The position numbers and the translations under genes are program-made. A stretch of 44,538 nt of DNA. It comes from Candidatus Woesearchaeota archaeon. Lineage in GTDB: Archaea > Nanobdellota > Nanobdellia > Woesearchaeales > WJKL01. Below the pieces are notes generated by a model. That model was not told where the DNA came from. It did not search any database and worked only from the letters and a program-made list of their open reading frames with translations. Each line of letters opens with the position of its first letter. Positions within the stretch are counted from its first letter, which is position 1. Location: positions 1 through 44,538 of the forward strand of contig WJJM01000068.1 of assembly GCA_014729675.1 (NCBI GenBank), in the 5' to 3' direction. Positions 1-6,734 of this stretch are shown here, piece by piece.

Positions 1-110
1 ATACATGGACAGATGAAGATGCAGTTCCTGAGTTTTCAACAGTAGGCCTTATACTTGCTGTGGCAATAGCAGGACTGGGAATAGCACTGATAGTAAAAAG
101 AAAGAAGTGA
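1..110 (+). CDS. C-terminus of a secreted/surface protein with a VPEFS-TM-KRKK tail (5'-truncated by window)
   Basis: Frame ending at TGA 108-110 reads ...WTDEDAVPEFSTVGLILAVAIAGLGIALIVKRKK*, resembling PEF-CTERM-like sorting tails; followed by T-rich tract. Confidence 0.75.
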   Translation, partial: TWTDEDAVPEFSTVGLILAVAIAGLGIALIVKRKK

Positions 111-140
111 TTCTTTTTCTTTTTTTATTTTCTTTTTTTC
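111..140 (+). terminator. T-rich tract, probable archaeal transcription terminator
   Basis: ttctttttctttttttattttcttttttt directly after the stop codon. Confidence 0.45.
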
Positions 141-182
141 ATTATCATAAGCTTTAAATAATAACCTGATTAACATGTTTCT

Positions 183-896
183 ATGAACAACAAATTTAAG
201 GATTTTTACAGCCTCAATATGAAGGAGACAAAGCAGAAGATAAAGGAATCTGTAAGTGATGAGAATTTCATACTGCAGACTATAAACTATATTGGTGAAT
301 TGGATAGGATATTCAATATACTTATGAAGCGGCTCAGGGAATGGTATGAGCTGTATAATCCTGAGTTTTCACGAAGAGTGCAGGACCATGCTAAGTTTGT
401 TGAACTGATACTTGAAGGAAATGACGAAAAAGAGAATGATTCCATGGGTGCTGATATTGATAAGAAAGACCTGAAAGAGATAAAGGATATCGCGTTGAGA
501 GCAAAAGATATATTTTCTGAAAGAAAATCCAAGGAAGAGTATCTGGAGAAACTTATGAAAGAAGTATGCCCTAATCTTACTGCTGTTGCAGGAGTCACTA
601 TAGGAGCAAAACTTATCTCTTTAGCAGGTGATCTTAAAAGACTGATGCTGTTTCCTTCTTCTACTGTGCAATTGCTCGGAGCTGAGAAAGCATTGTTCAG
701 GCATATGAAGACAGGGGCTAGATCCCCTAAGCATGGAATTATCCACGAGCACCCTCTTGTTGCTTCTGCCAAAGATAAGGGAAAGGCTGCTAGAGCTGTA
801 GCTGATAAGATAAGCTTAGCTGTCAAGGTTGATTATTTCAAAGGAGAATTTATAGGTGGTAAGCTGAGGAAGGAGCTGGAGGAAAGATTGAAGTGA
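183..896 (+). CDS. nop5: Nop5/Nop56-like C/D box RNP core protein, lacking the N-terminal domain
   Basis: NOP-domain signature ...AGVTIGAKLISLAGDLKRLMLFPSSTVQLLGAEKALFRHMKTGARSPKHGIIHEHPLV...ARAVADKISLAVKVDYFKGEF; adjacent to fibrillarin. Confidence 0.93.
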   Translation: MNNKFKDFYSLNMKETKQKIKESVSDENFILQTINYIGELDRIFNILMKRLREWYELYNPEFSRRVQDHAKFVELILEGNDEKENDSMGADIDKKDLKEIKDIALRAKDIFSERKSKEEYLEKLMKEVCPNLTAVAGVTIGAKLISLAGDLKRLMLFPSSTVQLLGAEKALFRHMKTGARSPKHGIIHEHPLVASAKDKGKAARAVADKISLAVKVDYFKGEFIGGKLRKELEERLK

Positions 897-1330
897 TAAA
901 AAAAGAAAATATTTTTATTGATTCCAAAGGGTATCCAAGATTTAAAGATAGTAAAAGATTAGTCCATAGGTTTGTTGCAGAAAAATATATATGGAAAAAA
1001 AATAAAAAGAAATTTCCATTTCCTTTTGAAGAATATCAAGTACATCATATTGATAAAGATAAAAAGAACTATCGTTCAGATAATTTAAAACTTTTAACAG
1101 TGAGAGAGCATGAAATAGAACATAATCTTGTACGAGCAGAAACATTAGTGATTAAGGCTTTATTTGTGTTGTTTTGTATGATGGGTGTTTTGAATATTGC
1201 AGGATTTATTATGAGAGATTACATTATAAGTCAAAATATAAGACTTTTTATTGGAATTTTTATCATTACTCTCTCATTTTTAATAATCTATTTAATAACA
1301 AGAAAGAAAAAAGACCAAAAAATAATCTAA
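893..1330 (+). CDS. HNH-type protein with two C-terminal transmembrane segments
   Basis: YQVHHIDKDKKNYRSDNLKLLTVREHEIEH (HNH-like) followed by two hydrophobic stretches; GTG start overlaps nop5 stop. Confidence 0.75.
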   Translation: MIKKENIFIDSKGYPRFKDSKRLVHRFVAEKYIWKKNKKKFPFPFEEYQVHHIDKDKKNYRSDNLKLLTVREHEIEHNLVRAETLVIKALFVLFCMMGVLNIAGFIMRDYIISQNIRLFIGIFIITLSFLIIYLITRKKKDQKII

Positions 1331-1332
1331 AA

Positions 1333-2007
1333 ATGAAACAAACTAAATTCCATGGAGTCTTTGAGAAAAGGCAGGGAAAGAGAAAGCAGATATTGACTAA
1401 GAACATTGCTCCTGGAAAGATTGTTTATGATGAAAAACTTATAAGGGATAAAGGAGAGGAGTACAGGACATGGGATCCCAGGAAATCCAAGCTGGCTGCT
1501 GCTATCTTGAAGGGCGTTAAAGAGATAGGTATCAGGCCCGGGAGTGTTGTGCTTTATCTTGGGGCAAGTTATGGAACAACGCCTTCTCACGTTTCTGATA
1601 TTGTTGGAAAAGAAGGATTTGTCTTTGCGCTTGATTTTGCTCCCAGAGTTGTCAGAGAACTGGTTTTTGTATGCGAAGAAAGGAAAAACATGGCCCCTAT
1701 GATGTTTGATGCCAACCAGCCACAAGAGTATAAAAAGAAGATAATCAGGCCTGTTGATGTTGTATATCAGGATATTGCGCAAAGAGAGCAGGCAGAGATA
1801 TTTCTTAAGAACTGCGAGAGATTTCTGGACAAGAAAGGAATAGGGGTATTAGCTGTCAAAGCAAGAAGCGTCGATGTAACAAAAAAGCCAGGAGCAATAT
1901 TTGATCAGGTTAAGCAGAAGCTGGAAAAGCATATGATAGTTATAGATTTCAAGAGATTAGACCCTTATGAGAAAGACCATTGCATTTTTATATGCAGAAG
2001 AAAATAA
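1333..2007 (+). CDS. flpA: Fibrillarin-like rRNA/tRNA 2'-O-methyltransferase
   Basis: VVLYLGASYGTTPSHVSDIVGKEGFVFALDFAPRVVREL...VDVVYQDIAQREQAEIFLKN; internal ATG at 1333 gives the conventional N-terminus (MKQTKFHGVFEKR). Confidence 0.95.
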   Translation: MKQTKFHGVFEKRQGKRKQILTKNIAPGKIVYDEKLIRDKGEEYRTWDPRKSKLAAAILKGVKEIGIRPGSVVLYLGASYGTTPSHVSDIVGKEGFVFALDFAPRVVRELVFVCEERKNMAPMMFDANQPQEYKKKIIRPVDVVYQDIAQREQAEIFLKNCERFLDKKGIGVLAVKARSVDVTKKPGAIFDQVKQKLEKHMIVIDFKRLDPYEKDHCIFICRRK

Positions 2008-2424
2008 TTACCTTACAAAAAATTCATGCTTTTTTAAATCTTCAACAACCCTCACTTCCCCTAATTTCTTGCTTCTTTTAATCAAGTCTTCTATTAGCTT
2101 CTGCGATATCGCTTTTTGTTTAGTAGTGTGTTTAATATTGTGCCCATTTTCCAGGCTGCTGTTTCCGAAAACCACTGCATCAACTTCTCTTTCTTTTATC
2201 TCAATATGTGTAGATACAAGATGACCTATATTTTTTTGGTCCAGTTTATTCACTTCAGATATACTAAAACCAAGATGAACAGCAGCTGCCTGCTCATGAT
2301 TAAGGCCTGCAGGGACATGATATATCTTTCCTTTTTTTGTATCTATCAATAACTGGAGGAGATTTCCCATCATATCATTTAATTCATGGTCATTCAGATC
2401 TTTAACTTCTTTTAATGAAGACAT
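2008..2424 (-). CDS. Conserved hypothetical protein
   Basis: Intact 138-aa ORF, convergent with fibrillarin. Confidence 0.65.
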   Translation of the reverse strand: MSSLKEVKDLNDHELNDMMGNLLQLLIDTKKGKIYHVPAGLNHEQAAAVHLGFSISEVNKLDQKNIGHLVSTHIEIKEREVDAVVFGNSSLENGHNIKHTTKQKAISQKLIEDLIKRSKKLGEVRVVEDLKKHEFFVR

Positions 2425-2514
2425 GATTCAATTAAGAAAGCTGTTTTTTAAATATCTTTTTAAAATTAAGACAAGATATATGCAAAAATATTTATACTAG
2501 TTCTGCTTTATAGC

Positions 2515-2640
2515 TTATAATGTACTCTGATATGTCTATCGGACATAGGATCTTTAAGTTTCTGATAGCTACAACAGGGTGCTACAAACCATTTATGTGG
2601 TGAGTCCCAAATCATAATCCTGGGTTCATGCACATAATTT
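2515..2640 (+). ncRNA. Candidate structured RNA between two TATA-like elements
   Basis: TATA-like aatatttatact upstream; hairpin TATGTC-N5-GACATA (2531-2547); imperfect ~14-bp hairpin 2593-2637 (TTATGTG/CACATAA, TGA/TCA, CCCA/TGGG). Confidence 0.3.
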
Positions 2641-2712
2641 CTTTCTACTGTTGTTATAAAAAAAGAAAAATTTGTGCCTGAACCTAGAGAAAAATAAAAA
2701 CAGGTGAGGTGA

Positions 2713-3036
2713 ATGAAAGCACAAATACAAGAAGGAGACGCGAAATGCGTAATATGCCAAGAGGCAATAACAAACCCAACATGCCCTGAATGTCTGGGCA
2801 CAGAAGTTATAACCTGGCTGAAGGAGAGGATACCATCTCTGGCTGACGAGATAACATGGCCTGCATTTGGATGCAAGACAGGAGTAAACTGCATCAAATG
2901 CGGAAAGGAGATGGGTATTTGTGCACATTGTTATACAAGAGAGATATATGGTTATTTCAGGGACCTGACTCCTATATTAGCAAATGATTTTGCAGAAACA
3001 TTTGACTTTGGACTGAGAGAAGAAATATTCAACTAG
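2713..3036 (+). CDS. Small Cys-rich (putative zinc-binding) hypothetical protein
   Basis: CxxC pairs CVIC, CPEC, CIKC, CAHC; upstream ggtgaggtg RBS-like sequence. Confidence 0.7.
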   Translation: MKAQIQEGDAKCVICQEAITNPTCPECLGTEVITWLKERIPSLADEITWPAFGCKTGVNCIKCGKEMGICAHCYTREIYGYFRDLTPILANDFAETFDFGLREEIFN

Positions 3037-3037
3037 C

Positions 3038-3424
3038 TTATTTTTCTTTTTTATTTTTATATTCTTCTATAGCTTCCTTAAGAGCTTTTTGCGCTAAGAC
3101 AGAGCAGTGAAGCTTTATTGCAGGGACAGAACCCATCTTTTTTACAACATCTTTTGAAGTTATCTTCAATGCCTTTTCCAATGTTTTCCCTTTAGCTATC
3201 TCGCATAGGTAGTCTGTTGAGGCTATAGCTGCAACGCAGCCATATGTCAGAAAAGAGATGTCTTTGATTATTTCATCTCCGTTTTTATCTGTTTTTACCT
3301 TGATGAAAATTTCCATTATATCGCCGCATTTAGTGTTTCCAACCTTCCCTTTGCTGGAAGGATCCTTCATCTTTTTTGCAAATTTTGGCTTTTGAAACCT
3401 TTGCAATACTTTTTTTGAATACAT
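3038..3424 (-). CDS. iscU: Fe-S cluster assembly scaffold IscU/NifU-N
   Basis: VGNTKCGDIMEIFIKV...DISFLTYGCVAAIASTDYLCEIAKGK...LHCSVLAQKAL; three conserved Cys. Confidence 0.93.
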   Translation of the reverse strand: MYSKKVLQRFQKPKFAKKMKDPSSKGKVGNTKCGDIMEIFIKVKTDKNGDEIIKDISFLTYGCVAAIASTDYLCEIAKGKTLEKALKITSKDVVKKMGSVPAIKLHCSVLAQKALKEAIEEYKNKKEK

Positions 3425-3426
3425 AT

Positions 3427-4557
3427 TTACACCCTTGCAAGAGGACTCAATCTCCTCAGTTTTTTTACTGTTTTTTTAATCTCAGCCAGAGTATAATCTA
3501 TATCTTCTTTTTTAGTATATTTGCTTAAGGTAAATCTTATAGAGCCATGGGCTCTTTCGTGGTTGTCTTCCAAGGCCATCAAAACATGAGACGGCTCTAA
3601 TGAATGAGATGAGCAAGCAGAGCCTGTTGATGTGCAGATGCCTTTTGCATCCAGAAATGAGCCCAGGGATTCTCCTTCTATGTATCTGAAAGAGATATTT
3701 ATGTTGTTGCAGAGCCTATTTTTTTCTGGGCCGTTAAGCTGTGTTTTTGGTATCTTTAGAATCTCTTTTATCATATAGTCTCTTAACTTAGCCATATATC
3801 TTACATGTCTTTTTTTTGCGATCTGTACTGCTTTTGCAAATCCGACTATTCCTGGAACATTTACTGTTCCTGATCTTAATCCTTCTTCATGATTTCCTCC
3901 ATGTGCTAAGGGAGTTATCTTTATACCTTTTCTTATGTACAATGCTCCCACTCCTTTTGGGCCATGGATCTTATGGGCGTTCAATGTGATAAGGTCTGCG
4001 TGCTTTGCTGACAAATCTGTTTTTGTATAAGACTGGCATGCATCTGTATGGAAAATGACATTATGTTTTTTGCAGATATTGTATATTTGTTTTAAGTCCT
4101 GAATAGTCCCGATCTCATTGTTTCCATGGATTATTGAAACTAGGAAAGTATCTTCTGTTATAGCTTTTTCTAATTCTTCTAAAGAGATAAATCCTTCTTT
4201 GTCTGTATCTAAGTATGTAACCTTGAATTCTTGTGTTTCAAGCCATTTGCATGCATTTAATACGCAGTTGTGCTCTATCTTTGTGGTGATTATATGTTTT
4301 TTATTGTCTGCAAATGCAAGGCCTTTTATAGCTAGATTGTTTGATTCTGTTCCACCTGATGTGAATATTATCTCATTGTCCTTTGCTTTTATAGATTTGG
4401 CAATAACATGCCTTGCTTCTTCTAATGCTCTTTTTGCTTCTATACCAATAGAATGAGTTGATGCAGGATTTCCATAAGGGGCATTTTTTATAGTTTCATC
4501 TACTTTAGGGTCTAATGCTGTCGTTGCTCCATTGTCTAAGTAGATTGTTTTTGCCAT
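3427..4557 (-). CDS. iscS: Cysteine desulfurase IscS/NifS
   Basis: IYLDNGATTALDPKV, FTSGGTESNNLAIKG, HTDACQSYTK, LNAHKIHGPKGVGALYI (PLP Lys), TGSACSSHSLEPSHVL. Confidence 0.97.
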   Translation of the reverse strand: MAKTIYLDNGATTALDPKVDETIKNAPYGNPASTHSIGIEAKRALEEARHVIAKSIKAKDNEIIFTSGGTESNNLAIKGLAFADNKKHIITTKIEHNCVLNACKWLETQEFKVTYLDTDKEGFISLEELEKAITEDTFLVSIIHGNNEIGTIQDLKQIYNICKKHNVIFHTDACQSYTKTDLSAKHADLITLNAHKIHGPKGVGALYIRKGIKITPLAHGGNHEEGLRSGTVNVPGIVGFAKAVQIAKKRHVRYMAKLRDYMIKEILKIPKTQLNGPEKNRLCNNINISFRYIEGESLGSFLDAKGICTSTGSACSSHSLEPSHVLMALEDNHERAHGSIRFTLSKYTKKEDIDYTLAEIKKTVKKLRRLSPLARV

Positions 4558-4565
4558 TTTAAGTC

Positions 4566-4748
4566 TTATTTCTTCAACAATCTTGGATCTATACTGCAGC
4601 AGTCATTCCATGCTTCGCATCTAGGGCATCTCTTTTTTTCTGCAGGCATTGGCTTTCTGCATCTTATGCAGCAGTATTCTTTTTCTGTATCGATTCCAAG
4701 TTTTTTTAGTATTTTTTTTATCATCTTTTTGAATCTTTTATTATGCAT
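4566..4748 (-). CDS. Small zinc-ribbon-like protein
   Basis: CCIRCRKPMPAEKKRCPRCEAWNDCC; between arsR-like gene and iscS on the same strand. Confidence 0.65.
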   Translation of the reverse strand: MHNKRFKKMIKKILKKLGIDTEKEYCCIRCRKPMPAEKKRCPRCEAWNDCCSIDPRLLKK

Positions 4749-5032
4749 TTTTTGCAGCAGTATTTTTTTACGTGCTTGTCTACCAGTTTTATCAAGGGAA
4801 GTATAGTGTCTTTATTCAATGAATATATCCTTTTCTTTCCCTGTCTTTTAACATCTAAAAAATGGCAGTCTGCAAGGCATTTTAAGTTATGGCTTATCTT
4901 TGACTGTTCTTCTTTCAGACAGGAGCAGATTTCAGTTACAGACATGGGCCTGGATTGAAGGCATTCAAGTATCTTCAGCCTTGTTCTGCTGCCTATCGTT
5001 TCAAAAAACTTATTATATGAAAAGCATTTCAT
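4721..5032 (-). CDS. ArsR-family winged-helix transcriptional regulator
   Basis: FETIGSRTRLKILECLQSRPMSVTEICSCLKEEQSKISHNLKCLADCHFLDVKRQGKKRIYSLN. Confidence 0.9.
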   Translation of the reverse strand: MKCFSYNKFFETIGSRTRLKILECLQSRPMSVTEICSCLKEEQSKISHNLKCLADCHFLDVKRQGKKRIYSLNKDTILPLIKLVDKHVKKYCCKKCIIKDSKR

Positions 5033-5034
5033 AT
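5015..5034. promoter_or_regulatory. Perfect inverted repeat overlapping the arsR-like start codon (candidate operator)
   Basis: ATATGAAA-AGCA-TTTCATAT, 8-bp arms, 4-nt spacer; CAT (minus-strand ATG) lies at 5030-5032. Confidence 0.45.
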
Positions 5035-5078
5035 GAATAATAAATCATATATACTTTATAAAGTTTTTGGTTTAGAAA

Positions 5079-5267
5079 TCATTCTTCTTCATTATTGCAT
5101 TCGCAGCATTCTTCGCATTTATGACAGTAGGGGCACATGATGCCAATCTCAGAGCCGCAATCGATACATCTTGTTTCTTCCTCTTCGCATTCGCAGCAGT
5201 CAAAACATTTATCACATTCACTACAAAGCTCTTCAACTTCCTCTCCGCATTTAGGGCATGTAAACAT
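5079..5267 (-). CDS. Small acidic Cys-rich protein (duplicated zinc-ribbon)
   Basis: MFTCPKCGEEVEELCSECDKCFDCCECEEEETRCIDCGSEIGIMCPYCHKCEECCEC. Confidence 0.65.
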   Translation of the reverse strand: MFTCPKCGEEVEELCSECDKCFDCCECEEEETRCIDCGSEIGIMCPYCHKCEECCECNNEEE

Positions 5268-5426
5268 AATATTGAAAATGTATTTTAGATATATAAGTTT
5301 ATCTATAGATTTATAAAGCTAAAAATAGAAATAATTAAAAACTAAGGAGTAAAATTTAAAATTCCTAATTTATATTCTTGCGGACCAATAAAAAGATTTT
5401 TATCTTCATCAAGTATCTCTATTAAA

Positions 5427-6407
5427 ATGAATAAAAAATCAATATTGCTCCGATTAAAGAATAGAAATAAATTAGAGTTTAAAAATGATAAACTTTATTT
5501 AAAATTCAAGGATTTCGTTCTTTTTGAAATAGAAGAGGCCTCTTTCAAGAAAATTGATTCTGACAATCTCTTAATATTGAAAAGTAAAGATACTCATTTT
5601 GAATATTGGCTGGACCAGGATATCCTTATACCTCCTTGGCAGACTCATTGGTTTCAACTTAAAAACAGTTTTCTTTTGAAGTTAAAAGAAAATATTCTCA
5701 AATCCCTTATAAAAAAAGGAGTCACTAAGGCAGGAAATCTTAATAAATTATGCAGGAGTCTGAGCATGAGCACACCTGCTTTTTATAATCTTTATAAAAA
5801 TAATATTGAGATGATTTCAGTATTAAAACTTAAAAGATTATTAAATTACTTAGATGCTTCTTATATGGACTTTAACAATAAGATTGAGTATACTAAAAAA
5901 GGATCTAGAATTTCTATAAATAATCTTAAATTTCCAATTGATCTAAATTCCAAATATGGAGCTTTACTTTTAGGTTATATTGTTTCTGATGGATGCATAT
6001 ACATTGATAAAAAAGGAAGGAATGTAATAAGAACAAAATATTCAACCAATGAAGAAGAATCAATAGATTCTTTTACAAATTGCATCTCTAAGATTTATGG
6101 AAAAGTGCATTTTAATCAGGAGACTATCCGAAATTGCACTATACTTAGAATTGGTTCTTCTATAATAGGAAATTCATTACTAAAGGCAGGAGCAATAATG
6201 GGGCATAAGGCTAAAAATGATGGAGAGGTGCCTTGGTTGATACGATTCAATCAAAATCTAAGAGAACATTATCTTAGAGCGACATTTAGCGATGAAGCTA
6301 GCGTTTATATGGGCAAAATAAACTATATCGTAATATCAAGGCATAAACATATCAGAGATTTGAACAAAAGGCAATTAGAGATTTTGAAGAAACTGAGAAT
6401 AAAATGA
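5427..6407 (+). CDS. LAGLIDADG-type homing endonuclease-like protein, N-terminal part
   Basis: GALLLGYIVSDGCIYIDKKGRNVIRTKYSTNEEESIDSFTNCISKIYGKVHF and second motif-like HYLRATFSDEASVYM. Confidence 0.7.
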   Translation: MNKKSILLRLKNRNKLEFKNDKLYLKFKDFVLFEIEEASFKKIDSDNLLILKSKDTHFEYWLDQDILIPPWQTHWFQLKNSFLLKLKENILKSLIKKGVTKAGNLNKLCRSLSMSTPAFYNLYKNNIEMISVLKLKRLLNYLDASYMDFNNKIEYTKKGSRISINNLKFPIDLNSKYGALLLGYIVSDGCIYIDKKGRNVIRTKYSTNEEESIDSFTNCISKIYGKVHFNQETIRNCTILRIGSSIIGNSLLKAGAIMGHKAKNDGEVPWLIRFNQNLREHYLRATFSDEASVYMGKINYIVISRHKHIRDLNKRQLEILKKLRIK

Positions 6408-6730
6408 AATCCCATAGATTTCCAACAGGGCATATCGCTAAGAGCATAACAGTGAAAAAAGCTCTAGAAATCATAAATGACCATGAATTGAAATCTAAGA
6501 TCAAATCAGTTCCCAATCTCTTGCTCGGAGAGTCTAATATATTAGAATCATTTGACATTGAGCATAGAATCTGGAATAGATCCTTAAACAAAACACATCT
6601 TGGAAATTATAGCCTTTGTTGTGATATATTTATCAATAAAAAAGAAAGTTTGATGAAATTTTATAACAAAGTTGGTTTTGATTTGGGCAGTAAACAGGAA
6701 AAGCTTATAAAGATAATAAAAAATATGTGA
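6404..6730 (+). CDS. C-terminal part of the LAGLIDADG-like protein in the -1 frame (ATGA overlap)
   Basis: [40 protein letters not shown] resembles LAGLIDADG C-terminal segments; starts inside the previous stop. Confidence 0.6.
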   Translation: MKSHRFPTGHIAKSITVKKALEIINDHELKSKIKSVPNLLLGESNILESFDIEHRIWNRSLNKTHLGNYSLCCDIFINKKESLMKFYNKVGFDLGSKQEKLIKIIKNM

Positions 6731-6734
6731 TAAT

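Noticed and set aside
287-826. Antisense 179-aa ORF opposite nop5, and similar shadows opposite iscS, valS, rfcL and the MacB genes
   Set aside because: Overlap strongly supported conserved genes; compositions look like antisense translation.
1174-2007. ORF-track start of fibrillarin at 1174
   Set aside because: The upstream extension overlaps the HNH-TM ORF in another frame and is not fibrillarin-like; ATG 1333 fits.
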